Shown here piece after piece: positions 1 through 11,596 of a stretch of DNA of 64,000 bases. Below the pieces are notes generated by a model. That model made no database searches and was not told the DNA's origin. It saw only the letters and a list, made by a program, of their open reading frames with translations. This stretch comes from Perognathus longimembris pacificus (taxonomy: Eukaryota > Chordata > Mammalia > Rodentia > Heteromyidae). Where the stretch lies: contig NC_063161.1 in the NCBI RefSeq assembly GCF_023159225.1, forward strand, positions 120,504,958 through 120,568,957, in the 5' to 3' direction. Both the position numbers and the translations under genes were made by a program. The first letter of the stretch is position 1, and each line of letters starts with the position of its first letter.

Positions 1-285
1 TACCCTCAAAATTCCCTATTTCTGAGCGGTACTCCACTGGAAACTCAGACTCCAATACCTGAGCTTTGGAGAATGTTTCAGATCCAAACTATAATAGGGC
101 ATCCTGCTTAGCTGTGAATATACTGTGAAAATTATTCTGTATTAGCATGAAAATCGTTAAGTTGGGATAGATAGGGGGAATGATGGATGGATGTCAATGA
201 TCGAAATATATTCATGAATTTAATGTTGAACTGAAACTCCTTTTTATTACTACTTAAAATAATAAAATATTAATGTTCTCTGCAG

Positions 286-320
286 ATTTTTTTTTTTTTT
301 GTGTGTGTGTGTGTGTGTGT
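286..320 (+). repeat. Poly-T plus (GT)n
   Basis: A T run followed by about ten GT units. It abuts the SINE at 321 and looks like an expanded SINE tail. Confidence 0.8.
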
Positions 321-530
321 GCTAGTCCTGGGGCTTGAATTCAGGGCCTGGACACTGTCCCTGAGCTTCTTTGGCACAAGGCTAGCACTCTACCACTTGA
401 GCCACAATGCCACTTCTGGCCCTTTTTGAATAGTTTATTGGAGATAAGAGTCTCCTACTAGCTTCCAACCAGGACCCTCAGATCTTAGCATCCTGAATAG
501 CTAGGATTACAGGTGTGAGCCATGAGCACA
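321..530 (-). mobile_element. B1-Geo SINE
   Basis: Antisense copy. The Geo half (TCCTGGGGCTTGAATTCAGG, CTACCACTTGAGCCACA) is followed by the B1-like half (AGCTAGGATTACAGGTGTGA). Confidence 0.85.
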
Positions 531-1034
531 TATCACAAGGAAGGTTTTGTATCTGTGATCACATTTATTTACTGTATACATATATACACATGGCACTTGA
601 TTCAAGAATTAATGGAGAAAATGTTATAGAAAATCTGGCATTATTTAATTGCTGTTCCCCCCCCCCCACCCCGGACTATCAGGTTTTAGAATTTCCTGTC
701 TTTGGTTTTATTTTAGACTTCCATTTTAAAATGTGTACGTAGCATGTGATATTAACTAAGAACAAACTACATTGTAAGGGCTTGAATTTGATTAGTAAAT
801 TATTTCCTGTGAGATTATTACAGCCCACAGTGCCCTAAATTTCTTCAGTATTTGGATTACAGATTGTAAGATTCCTGGGATATGATGCAGTGATGTGGAA
901 CATTCATTGATCATGCTTCGTGTTACTGATGGTCTAGTGGAAAGAAAGCTGGCTGTAAGACACTTCCCTTCTCACCTTGATCTCTAGCATGACAATTGTT
1001 CTTTTTTTATCAAGTTGTTTAATCATCCCCTTTC

Positions 1035-1730
1035 TCTTTCCTGTCTCTGCCTCTATCTCATTCTCTTCTTCCCTCCCTCCCTCCTTCCATTCCTCTCTCC
1101 TTCCTGTCCTTCATTTATTCCTTCTACCATCCCTTGCTTCCTTCCCTCCCTCCTTCCCTTCCTTCATCCTTCCTTCCCTTCTTCTTTTTTCCTCCCTCCA
1201 TCCCTTTCTTTTCTGCTTTTCTCTCCTCTGTCCTCCCACAATCTCTTTTCTCTCTCCTGTTATTCTTCTTCTTCCCTTTCTTTACTCTCTCCTTTTCCCG
1301 TCTTTCCACTACCTTCTTTTCTCCTCCATCCCTTTCTCTCTCCTCCTTCCCCCCTCCTTCTTCCTTTCCTTTCCTCCTCCTCCTCCTCCCTCTTTCCCCC
1401 TCCTCTTCTGATTCTCCCCTTCCATTTCTTTCCTCCTTACCTACTCCCTTCCCTGTCCCTCCCTCTTTCCCTCCTTCCCTTTCTTTCCTCCATCCCTCCT
1501 TCTTCCCTCCCCTTCCTCTCCTCCCCCTTTTTTCCTCCCCCATCACTTTCCTTCCATCCCCTTTACTCCTTTCTTCCCCCATCTCCCTCCTTTCATCCCT
1601 GTTCCCTCCTTCTTCATTCCTTTCCTCTTTTCCTTTCTTTCCTCCACCTCCTATCTCTCTCTGTCTCTCTCTGTCTCTTTCTCTTTTTCCCTATTTCCCT
1701 CCCTCCCTTCTCTTTCTTTCCTTTTAAATA
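1035..1730 (+). repeat. Long pyrimidine-only tract (CCTT/CCCT-rich)
   Basis: About 700 bases made almost wholly of C and T on the + strand, built from degenerate CCCT, CCTT and TCTC units with a few A or G interruptions. Long open frames in it are by-products of the composition, since both strands are nearly free of stop codons. Confidence 0.9.
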
Positions 1731-3369
1731 GGGCTTGCTGTATTGTCTAAGTCCCCCAGTAGCTACGATTATACCTGGTTTGCTTTGACTTTTCTGATAG
1801 ATTTTCCTCTTCTTTTTCAGATTATTCTTTTAATCTGGAGTTTGACATTAAGTACTTCTTTGTACTTAATATGATATATGGTTTTATATAGTATATGGTG
1901 TGTATTTTCATATCCTTTGGAAACTGAGAGGCAAAGTTGAAAGTTCAAAATGCTTTATCTATGTCCTGTTTTTAAAAATTTATTATTTCTTGAGTGCATT
2001 TGATGGATTTATTTTCTTAGATGTATTCTTTTGGGACTGAAATACCTTGACAGATAATATGATAATTGTATATTAAAAATGCTTTGATTCATGGGGAGTT
2101 TAAAGACCTCATTAAAAATTCTTTTTGGTTTAGGGGTAGGTGGACAAAAAAGGGTATAATGATAGTTTGGAAACAAACCTTTAAAAATCAAACACCCTTT
2201 TGTAATATGTGATTTATGGATCATATTAAGACTGATTTCCTTTTAGTAAGAATACCATTAAAAGCAATATATAAATTGCTTCTCTTTAATGTATAAAATG
2301 CCCAAAGGAAGTTGGGATTAAAAATAAAGTAGGACATATGACACACTAAATGCTAAAGCAAGCCTGTGTATTATTTTTTGATATTCCCTTAAAGAATGCA
2401 GTATTTTTATACCTTGAAAGGCCAAATGATTGGCATTAACCTGTAAATAAAAGTCTATAGCAGATGAAAGACACTTGCAATTTCTAGCCTAATAATAGCA
2501 AGTCGAGTATGCTATGAAATCATATTGTAGCTTTGGTAATAGTTTTATGAATCTTTAGTGGCCAGTTGTTAGGAAGATAAAATTACTATAGATTAAAAAA
2601 TGTGTTAATTCTCTATAAAGTATCACACTGAAATTAGGGCTGTCTTTTGTAAGATGAGGTATTTGACATTTGTACTTAGCTCATTATGATGAAAACAGCA
2701 CTCTGTTCATAGTTGCCTTTTTCCTGAAGACAGAGTCATCTTTTTAATGTCTCAGCTCTGCTACAATTAATTATTATTCTAACTCATTAGCTATTAGCTC
2801 ATCTGATCCTCAAAGCTATGTAAGAATTCCAGAATTTTGGTCTTGAATCAGGAAGGACCACTCACATTTTCTTTTGTTACTTATATTACTGTTGTCATTT
2901 GAGTAAGTCTATTTTATGGCACATAGGTGACTATTTTTCCTGATACTCTAAAGTTGATCTGCTATTCAGTTAGAGTAGGTCACCAGAAGCATTGTACTCC
3001 ATTAGCTGTGACTTTTGCTGAATATATATTGCATTTTACCTATGGCTTTATCCAGGGTTTGCTTAAAAACTAAGTAATACAAAACTTCCTTTTGCTTAGG
3101 TCATTGAGAATATTGCCTATGATATCATTGTATTTCAATGTTAAAACACAGTTTCTTTCTGAGTTTAAGGGCATGGAACCTTTGTTGTTGTTGTTTACTG
3201 ATAAGGGGTATGTTTCCATTTTTAAATAACAAGAGAGGCACATAACTTACTTTATTCACTTACCCTGGCTTCTCAGAAGCATTGGGCTAGAATTTGGATG
3301 CTAACTGTGCCATTATATCAAGAAATGTTGTAGATTTAACTTAAAAATTATCATGCATACCAAACTTAT

Positions 3370-3520
3370 CAAACTATGACCTACTTGACACTTGTTTTAT
3401 AAATAGAATTTTATTGAAACATAACCGTGATCATTTCTATATATATTGCCTATAGCTGCTTTTGGGCTGCAATAGCATATTTAAATAGTTGCTGTCTGGT
3501 GCTTTATAGAAAAATATTTT
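3370..3520 (+). mobile_element. Probable ancient mammalian DNA-transposon relic
   Basis: The run with TTTTATTGAAACATAACCG, then ATTGCCTATAGCTGCTTTTG and GGGCTGCAATAGCA, resembles a common old interspersed repeat shared by mammals. Exact family not assigned. Confidence 0.5.
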
Positions 3521-4764
3521 GAATTCTCATGTTAATGTTCTCATGCTAGTGTGAGACAGACCAAAGGCAATACTGACAAATCAAAGTGATTACTGTTAGA
3601 AGTAGCTAGTTGAGAAAGGCTTAATATATGGTGTATGCAAGGAATTTAGTATTTAAATAGTGGGAACATAGAAAGAAGGACATTTATGTGGGAGAGAAAT
3701 TTATAAATAAATCCCTTAGGAAAGAGTAGATTTTGAGTATGCAGGACCATTTTGTAAACTGTTTCAGCTAGGTTGGAACTATAGCAGCAGAATGAAGTTG
3801 AATGAGCTTGAGAGCTGGGCATCAGAATTTACATTTAATCTGACAGGCAATTGAAAACCCACTATGAATTTGTCACAAGGAAATGATGTGCTGGTGGAAA
3901 TAGCAATTCAGGACCATTAATCAGACAGCCCTGTGTGGAATGAACTCAAGCATGGAGAGCCCCAGGACTAAGCAGTTACTAGAGTAATTCTGGCATGAAG
4001 AATGAAGATGATGAGGCTAGATTGAGAAAAGAGGAAAAAGATGCACATACTTTGTGACTGACTGGCTTTAGAGAACAATGTGAAGGAAACTGTAGCAAGA
4101 GAATTGAGAAAAGATGGATTGAATCATGAACAGTTTTTATCAGAGGAAATAACATGTTTGTTTTTGACAGAGTCTGGTGGTTTAGAACTTCATAAGTGGA
4201 AGTATTTGGAGATAAGGATACACTTTAAGAAATTATGTTATAATATATGGTGGGAATCAAATAAGAAATTTCAAGAAAGTTGTAATTGACATAATTGGAA
4301 TGTTGAAAAACATTTGGACTTGTTTAAGCTAGTGCATAGATTTAGATAGGGAAATAGTTTGTAATCTTAATTTGATTTTGGAGAAATTGCCCTTTAGGGA
4401 ATTGAACTTTAGAAAAAAAGGAGAAAAATAGAATGAGTCTGCAGGGCCAATAAAACATGCTTCATTTTTTTGACAGTAAAAAGGCATGTTTTTTGTCACT
4501 TTTTAAAAGTGAGATAACCAAATGTATCATTCAGTTTGTGTCACTGAAACAAAATATTTGAGTCAAAAATTTGATTTATATCCCACAAAATTTAACAGAA
4601 GTGAGGGAAGGAGTGGGTTGGGAGAGATAGTGAGAATGATTAAAAAGGTGACATTGATCAAGAGGCATTGTATTCATAAACAGCTTTGTTGAATGGCAAC
4701 TCCTTTGTACAGGTACTTAAAGATGATAAAGATATTTAAAAAAAAAAGAAAAAAGAGAGATTGA

Positions 4765-5085
4765 ACTCACAGTTCTGGAGGTTCAAGGGCCTCCATCAGG
4801 TTGTGGCCTTCTTGCAGGTAGTACTGAGAAAGTTAGGATTACATGATTACATGGCAAAAGACAGGGAGTGATGGCTCTGTGTGTCTCTTCTGGTCTTTCT
4901 CCCAGTACTTATAAAACATTATTATTTAATCATGAGGGTTCCAATTGGATGAACTTCTGGATCCTTTCCAAAGGCCTTACCTCTAAAAACCTTACTTTGA
5001 ATTTCTACCCATTGGACAGCTCACAATGGGGATTAAATAGCAACACACAGACCCTTGAAGACACATTCAAACCACAACAAACTAT
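4765..5085 (+). mobile_element. Ancient mammalian interspersed repeat, family unassigned
   Basis: ACTCACAGTTCTGGAGGTTC, a later CATGAGGGTTCCA and a final CATTCAAACCACA follow the order of landmarks of a widespread old mammalian repeat. It is too diverged to classify by eye. Confidence 0.5.
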
Positions 5086-5390
5086 AATGCTTTACCCAGT
5101 AGTCTATTGTATGGACATAAATTCTATTTTTAAGTTCTATTGTAATAGGCAATCTAAAGTAACTGTTTTTTTTAGAGTAAGCAACTTGGTACGTTCAGTG
5201 CTTCATGATGGAAATTGAGTTCCTTCGGAAATTCATATTATCCATTTTTTTGCATATTATTTTTAGAGCATATTAGGAATGAAAGATGTGGTGTAGGGGT
5301 TGGAGGTGTGGTAGAGTGCTAGTCAGTGAGTGCAAGTGGCAGGTACTGAGGTGATGCTAATTGCTTGCTTTTTCTTTTAGGAGACAAGCA

Positions 5391-5461
5391 TTTGTTTTGA
5401 TATGTGAGTTTCTAGGTCATGAGAGGACCAGTTTGTTTGGATGTGTGAGTTTCTAGGTCAT
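5391..5461 (+). repeat. Short tandem duplication
   Basis: A 30-base segment ending GAGTTTCTAGGTCAT occurs at 5391-5420 and 5432-5461, with a period near 41 and two or three mismatches. Confidence 0.7.
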
Positions 5462-5639
5462 TTATATGCTTCCTGAAAAAAAGTCTACCTAGATGTCACA
5501 CTTAACATTGGATTAGTGTTTAAATGAAAGCTTGTGTCAAATGGAGACATAGTTTAAACAATTCCATGACAGTTTGACATTTTCTCCCATCTAAGTTTTG
5601 ATTTAATTAAGGGTTAATTTTTAGCTCCAATGTATGGTC

Positions 5640-5692
5640 CTGTCATCATTATCATCATCATCATCATCATCATCATCATCGTCATCATCATC
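5640..5692 (+). repeat. (CAT)n trinucleotide repeat
   Basis: About 16 ATC/CAT units with two point interruptions, 260 bases upstream of the first coding exon. Confidence 0.9.
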
Positions 5693-5954
5693 TCCTTATT
5701 ATTTAGGTTCTATTGTGTGTGAATTCATGGGTTTCAGGGTTAACTCTTATGGAAAAAATAAGAGCTCCTGGGCATTTTCAGTTTCTTTATCAATCATATT
5801 GGAGTGCAGATGTGGTTACTAATGGTGGTTGTATGAAGCATTATCCTGCAGCACCCATTATCTTAATTCTATTGTCTTTGAAATGAATTGATTACATGTT
5901 TTTTGAGGACTCATTCAGATCAACTGGAGTACTAATAAGTATTCTTTCTTTTAG

Positions 5955-6050
5955 GCTACAGAAGCTACAAATATACTTCTAAAAGAAACAAAAATGTCAG
6001 ATGATATCAAGAAAAGGTTTGATTTTCCAAATTCTCTTATTCAGTCACAG
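5955..6050 (+). CDS. FOCAD: FOCAD first coding exon (residues 1-19)
   Basis: Focadhesin is a large (about 1800 residue in human) alpha-helical-repeat protein reported at focal adhesions and as a stabiliser of the SKI RNA-decay complex. The exon begins after a pyrimidine-rich acceptor (TTTCTTTTAG) and ends CAG|gtaatt. The ATG at 5994 opens MSDDIKKRFDFPNSLIQSQ, nearly the human start as I recall it (R for K at 6, E for D at 10). The exon ends in phase 0. The 39 bases before the ATG are taken as 5' UTR. They are open in frame for 13 codons, but the conserved start is at 5994. Upstream non-coding exons were not found. Confidence 0.95.
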
Positions 6051-6254
6051 GTAATTTTATTTCTTTATTTTTGCTTTGTGGTAATAAATTAACCTAGGTG
6101 GACTGTTAATTGAGCTTTATATTTTTTAATATTCAATGTTTGTACGTTAGTTTTCTGTATACTGAACATAGAGACTTATTTTTAGTTAAGCTCAGCTTCT
6201 AGTTGTATCATACTTTTTTCCTTGAAATAGTAAAATGTTAATTATGTGTTAGAT

Positions 6255-6259
<5 letters not shown>

Positions 6260-6292
<33 letters not shown>
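6260..6292 (+). repeat. (GT)n microsatellite
   Basis: About 16 uninterrupted GT units in the mir-491 host intron. Confidence 0.95.
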
Positions 6293-6296
<4 letters not shown>

Positions 6297-6670
6297 TGTA
6301 CCTATCATTAATTATTGGGAACAGAGGTAAATGCTTATATGCAGCCACAGAGCATGATGTATTAATACCTTAAAGGATAGATTCTATCCTTCTACAACTA
6401 CTGAGAATAATGCATTTTTTATAATAATAACATTCAATAATTAAAATACCCACATTAATAAAGTCTGATATACCTTCTAAACTATGGTAATTTAATTTAG
6501 AGACCTTTTTAATAATTAAGACAAGAGTTAAGTAGAAGCATTCTGGTTAACAAGGTACCATAACAGCTTGCCTGTGAATAAAGCTAAGAAACCAGCAAAA
6601 ATCTGCTTGAAGACCTTACCATTGATAGCATGTTGGATAATTTCACCAGTTAACTTTGGAGATGCCTGCT

Positions 6671-6754
6671 GTGACTTAGCTGGGTGGTGGGTAACCCTTC
6701 CAGGAGGAAAATAACACTCCTTATTCAAGATTTCCTTCTACCTGACTGGGTTGG
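6671..6754 (+). ncRNA. MIR491: mir-491 precursor hairpin
   Basis: The 84 bases align without gaps to the human mir-491 stem-loop as remembered, with about ten substitutions. The 5p arm occupies 6686-6707 and the 3p arm 6720-6741. GGAG and CTCC close the loop, and the lower stem CTGGGTGG pairs with CTACCTGA-type sequence. It lies in the FOCAD intron on the sense strand, the same host gene as in human, and so is presumably processed from the FOCAD transcript. Substitutions fall at 5p positions 1, 7 and 18 and at 3p positions 6 and 14, so both seeds differ from human. T at 5p-7 now faces T at 3p-14, replacing a G-C pair. Whether it is still processed cannot be told from sequence. Confidence 0.9.
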
Positions 6755-7737
6755 TGAGTCACATCTTGTTCTCTGCAGCACAAGTCTTTCCTATAAAGAA
6801 GAAGATGAAGTCTTGGAGCATATTGCCTATGATTTTTATTCTTCTATGCCTGGAGAAAATAATACCAGTCTTTTAGCAAATATTAAAAGGAAATGCCTAT
6901 GTATGTTACTATTAAATGAAAAATGTTTTCCTATTGTTTTTAAGTTGTCTGTTTAAATTGCTATGGAAAATTAAAGGATCAATATAGGCTGATATATTCT
7001 TATGTCTTGTGTTTTCAAATAAATTTGGTATCTGATTTGTTAGCAGATGAGCTGAAAATTAATTAGCGCAATTGAGCCTTGTTGCGGGTGGGGAGATGTA
7101 TAACATTAATCTTATTTTCTTTTAGTTTTTTCTGAATATCAACTGTAGTTTGTTTTGATTCCTGTTGCATTTAATATTGGCTTCCTTAGGATCTCGTGAT
7201 TATGCTCAGCCTTCTGTAAATCAGATACTTCTGATTATTCTTTTGTATCTAGTGCTTCAATTTAGCACCATGTTTCTTTGGTTCATGTACTTTTTTTCCC
7301 TTCATTTTAGCATCCTTGAAGTTGGATTGCATCTAGTAATTGATGGCAGCAGTTGAGATGCAGTTGGTACTGCCTGCATATTTGTGAGCTTGGCCATGAA
7401 TTTCTAAATGAGTCTAAAAGAACTCTTATGAAATAAAAGAGCTCTTTTATGAACAATCAAGATTCTAAGTTATAAGCAGGACTATATCTCATAGATTAAT
7501 TGACATCCTTTTTTTTAGTAGTCATATAAAATAATGGTACATTTTGCAGTTGATTGCATTCAATGAAATATGGTATAGTTTGTGCAACAAGAGCTCAAAC
7601 TGTTCAGCAATCTCAGTTTTTGTTATTTTCACTAGGAAGTAAGAGAATATAAATTTAACTGAAGTTACTGTTCCTGTGAAAACTTGTGCAAAACTGAGAC
7701 CTAGAGTATTGAGGCCTTTAATTAGTTCCAGTATCTG

Positions 7738-7739
<2 letters not shown>

Positions 7740-7782
<43 letters not shown>
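7740..7782 (+). repeat. (CA)n microsatellite
   Basis: About 21 uninterrupted CA units. Confidence 0.95.
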
Positions 7783-7784
<2 letters not shown>

Positions 7785-8675
7785 TACTTTGTTATTTGAG
7801 CTTTCCTGTAGATTTTTGGACTATCAGCTAGTTCAGCTGTATTATACTTGGCCTTAATTTTAGAATGGGCAGTTGTACTAGTGCAGATGTCCCCAGCCAT
7901 ACAAAAAGAATGGTTGTGATTTTTGTCAGCCTTTTTGCTATCAGGCAGCAGTGCTAGGTAGTGCTGAAGAAACACAGGCATGAAACTCAGATGCTAGGAG
8001 ATCCCATGTTTATGTATTCATGTAACCAGTACTTCTATAAGGCTCTTGAACTTAATTTTGGACTATGGCTAAAACAGAATATGGGAAAACTTTAGAGGTT
8101 TATGAGACAGAAAAACTTATTAAACAGCAAAAACGTATGAAAAAATGATAATAGATTTAGCGTAATAGAGGAAGGAGAATAACAGTGGTAGAAGGAAAGA
8201 TGTGTTGGTTCAGGTCTGTGTGGCTATAGCCATATATATGGAGGGTGAACTTTTTCTCCATTTTTGCTAAAGGGCATGATGAAACACGATGGATTTTATT
8301 TACATTCAAAGAGCGTCTTAAAGACTGTGGGGTGTCTCATTTGTCTCATGGTTTAATGGAATAAACCATCTCAAATTATCTTTTAATGTTAAGTGGTAGT
8401 CATTTGAACTGAAATTTTTTAATTTTCTTAATATTTATAAACTGTAATTGCTCATTAGTAATTTGCAGTAACAACACCTTCCTTGGGGATTGTTCTGAAG
8501 ACGATATATGTATGGAGTGCCTAATTCCCACTGAATGGGAATTTTAATAATTACCAATTGATTACCTTGTGTACACATATTCACATCAGCTAATGTTGAT
8601 AATAGTTTCATCAAAAGCACTTTTTGGATAGAATGTATGAAAGAATGTGTTCATTAGGTTTTGTTTGTTTTCTAG

Positions 8676-8750
8676 GCTGTTGGTCATCTTATTGCTACAG
8701 TCCTAAAAGAAAATGGCCTTTCAGGAAAGATTCACCAATCTACAAACCAG
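8676..8750 (+). CDS. FOCAD: FOCAD second coding exon (residues 20-44)
   Basis: 75 bases, phase 0 at both ends, encoding AVGHLIATVLKENGLSGKIH followed by QSTNQ. It follows the acceptor TTTTCTAG and directly continues residue 19. The sequence closely matches the recalled human segment (AVGHLIAAVLKENG...). The donor is CAG|gtctgt, a GT donor with poor +3 and +4 bases, so this is the weakest splice site of the six. Skipping the exon would keep the frame. Confidence 0.95.
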
Positions 8751-9218
8751 GTCTGTGTTTAAATTTGTGATTTAATTCTCTTCAGATATCGCTACCACCT
8801 GGACCACATAAACATGCTCTATGTTTCTCTCATAGTTCAGGTCACTGTAAAAATAATTTTGTTCAGTAAGATTTTAGTTGTCCTTTTGTTTGTGTGGGGA
8901 GTGGTTTACATGCTTCTATTGTAGTGTTCTTTTAAATTTTAAAGTAATATGCAGTTTATTATAATGACACATAGAGGAGGTGAGGGAGGGCATTGTCATG
9001 AGTGTAAATGAAAACTAACATGTAGAATGAAAGGAGGCATGCTTTAGAGAAAGTTGACAGTTACCTGGGGGTAAGGGGGTGGTTTGGGGATGCAGGGGGT
9101 GCTTTTAGTGAACAGAGAGAATGAACAGAGCCAGTCTGCTTGGGTATAGGAGATTTCTCATATTTTAGGTCATGCTTCAAAGGTCAGTCCTAATTTGAAA
9201 AGTTCACACATTGACAGA

Positions 9219-9594
9219 GCTAGAGATCCACCCCAGGGAGGGCTCCATGCAGATGTCCCCCACCTGTTTAAGTCTGCACCCAGTACCTGAGGTACCTAGG
9301 TAACTGGCACACCTGGAGGCAGATACCTCCTCCTTCTCTGAGGTCAGATCCAATCCGCCTGGTCATATCTCCCACCTTTTCCTATATAATTTGGCTTAAC
9401 ACAGTCCCCCCTCTCTTTACTTTTCTCTCCTACTCTCTCTTGCTCTTTTTTCTTTCCCTTCTTCCTTCCCCTCTATCTCCCCATGTGTCCATCTTGTGCA
9501 TGTGGGCCAATAGTGTGCTCCCCTTCTCCCCTTCCTTCCCGCACCCCCCCCCCCCCCCCCCCCGTGGTGGGTTTCCTTTCTGGCGAACCTTACA
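9219..9594 (+). mobile_element. Solo LTR of a class II (IAP-like) endogenous retrovirus
   Basis: Same family as the LTRs at 21703 and 22880: shared GGGAGGGCTCCATGCAG near the start, TATATAA box at 9383, pyrimidine-rich core and the end CCTTACA. It is in sense orientation to FOCAD. No internal retroviral sequence is attached, so it is probably the product of LTR-LTR recombination. A 20-base C run (9544-9563) stands where the other copies have the AATAAA region. Confidence 0.85.
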
Positions 9595-10425
9595 ATCTCA
9601 TCCTTAACCTAGGGTAGGTGAGTGCCAGGAGATGAAGCAATACCAAAGATTCTGAGAAATACCACTTAGGCTTTGTTTGGTCATTGTTGTATATTTTGAC
9701 AAGTTGGTTGGGACTCTGCTTAACAGATGTTCTTGTGTACTCTATAGAGAACATGGGTGATGGAAATAAGTGGTGTTGTTTTTTTAAACAAAAGCAATTG
9801 ATTTCTTTCTTCACACATTAGCTATTGTAAGATATATTTCTTTACAACTTCTGCTGACATGTGGAAGTGTAGTGTCATGTTCCACTAATTGGTATTTAAC
9901 TGATGTTTGTGTGTAGTCATATAAATTAGGTTTTCTGAGAACCTTGATCCTAATCTTAGTGATAATCATTTTTTGTACTTTGAGAAGACCTAGTGATTTT
10001 ACTTATATTGCCAGGATTTACTAAATGTCCAATCCCGGTAACTAAATGTTTTCCTCTTCACTAATAAATGGATGTTTACTTCCATGTTATTACATGAGGC
10101 AATACTTATTCATTTATTTTGTTTTTCTAACAGAGAAATGACATTTAGAGTTCTTTAATATTGTCCATACAGGTGAATATAATTTTTCTGAGACTAAAAG
10201 AGAAAATTGAAACATTTCCATCTTTGTTTATTCTCTTAATACTGGGATGCTATGACTTCTCAGCCAACTGCACAGGAAATGGGGCACAATATGTTGTCAG
10301 TTTCATTTTTCTTAGATGCTGAAGATCTTAAGTTTTCCCCAAATTTTATGTATTTCTCTAATAAATTGTGTCAATAGAATGGAAAACTAGCTTCCTTTGT
10401 GTTTTTTATTTATTTATTTATTTAG

Positions 10426-10654
10426 TCATGAGTCTTCAACTCAGGGTCTGGGTGCTGTCCCTGAGCTTTTGTGCTCAAGGCTAGTGCTCTACCACTTTGA
10501 ATCACAGCCCCACTTCCAGTTTTCTGGTGGCTAATTGGTTAATTGGAGATAAGAGTCTCATGGACTTTCCTGTCTGGGCTAGCTTTGAACCCTCATTCTC
10601 AGATCTCAGCCTCCTGAGTAGCTAGGATTACACATACGAGCCACCAGTGCCTGA
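10426..10654 (-). mobile_element. B1-Geo SINE
   Basis: Antisense copy with a (TTTA)n tail at 10407-10424 and both halves recognisable. Confidence 0.85.
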
Positions 10655-11299
10655 CTGTGTTTGATTTTTTATAAAAACCAAACTAGGAAGTGGATTTAAT
10701 TCATAATACATGTAAATGTGGATTTATTATCATCAGTGAGGCTTTTTGGGGGGGCATGGATCAGAAGTTTCTGATAAGTTAAAAAAGCTAGCATTCTTTC
10801 TTTTATAGAATTTATCAAAACAGGTATTTATATATACTTATATATCCTTTTTTTGTTTTCTTTTGTACTTTTCTATCAAGGGAGATAGGCCCACAGGGAA
10901 AGAGGGAAAAATAGTCAGTGATTTTCTTGGGTAAATTGTTTAGGCTTTTGTTGGTAGCCATGGGAAGAGTAGCTCCCTGGTGCTCCATTCTACTTTTTTT
11001 CTCTTCTATCAACACCCATATTAGACTTGAACAAATTACCACAGGAACATTGTCAGTGGTTGGAAGATGCACGGAGATGGTAGAGGTTAGTGGTAGGACA
11101 TTGTCTGAAAATGTCTTTCCTGTCTAAGGCTTGAAACATGGGTAGTATTTAGAGGTTAATTTAGATTAACAAATAGACTGGTACTGTTGGTGTCTGGTTA
11201 AATTGCTTGATTGGAGCATTTGTTCAAATGGAGACTTCATTGTGTTGTACTGTTTAAACTTGGGTTGTAGATATATCTGTAGCCAGCATTATTTTGGAA

Positions 11300-11426
11300 T
11301 GAGGAGGGAAGGGAGATGGTGAGGGAGAGGAAGAGGGAAAGGGAGAGAGAGAGAGAGAGAGAGAGGGAGGAAGGGAGGATGGGAGGGAGGGAGGGAGGGA
11401 GGGAGGGAGAGAAAAAGAAAGAAATT
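11300..11426 (+). repeat. Purine microsatellite (GA)n/(GGGA)n
   Basis: Purine-only run with an inner (GA)n of about 11 units and then (GGGA)n of about 8 units, ending 170 bases before the acceptor of FOCAD exon 3. Confidence 0.9.
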
Positions 11427-11596
11427 TTCTCTCTTGGAAATTGACTTTAGATTATTCTAAGAACAGTGACAACAGAATCTCATTTGTACAGAAAAGCTAG
11501 CCTACTGTGAGTAAATTACTCATTGATGAATGGCTGTGCTTGTGTATGTGTTTCCTGCTCATCATAAGTGTCCTTTAATCACTGTTTTGATTTCAG

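Larger units (their letters stand above)
1..5954 (+). other. DNA upstream of the first coding exon, probably FOCAD 5' intron
   Basis: No coding exon is visible. It holds a SINE (321-530), a long pyrimidine tract, a probable ancient DNA-transposon relic and a CAT microsatellite. The rest (1731-3360, 3530-4770) is AT-rich unique sequence in which I see nothing. There is no CpG island, so the promoter probably lies further left. Confidence 0.6.
6051..8675 (+). other. FOCAD intron hosting mir-491
   Basis: 2.6 kb with GT at 6051 and AG at 8674-8675. Contents are a GT repeat (6260-6292), the mir-491 hairpin and a CA repeat (7740-7782). There are no recent SINEs or L1s, in contrast with the long introns. 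Confidence 0.85.
8751..11596 (+). other. FOCAD intron with solo LTR
   Basis: 2.8 kb. It contains a sense-oriented solo LTR (9219-9594), an antisense SINE (10426-10654) and a purine microsatellite near the 3' end. The remainder shows no gene. Confidence 0.85.

Noticed and set aside
977..1731. Several overlapping open frames of 140-240 codons on both strands
   Set aside because: They lie in the pyrimidine tract and encode only Ser/Pro/Leu/Phe or Arg/Lys/Glu/Gly runs. The openness follows from composition, not selection.
6528..6956. Open frames overlapping the mir-491 hairpin on both strands
   Set aside because: They are short, with no recognisable homology. Local conservation is better explained by the microRNA.
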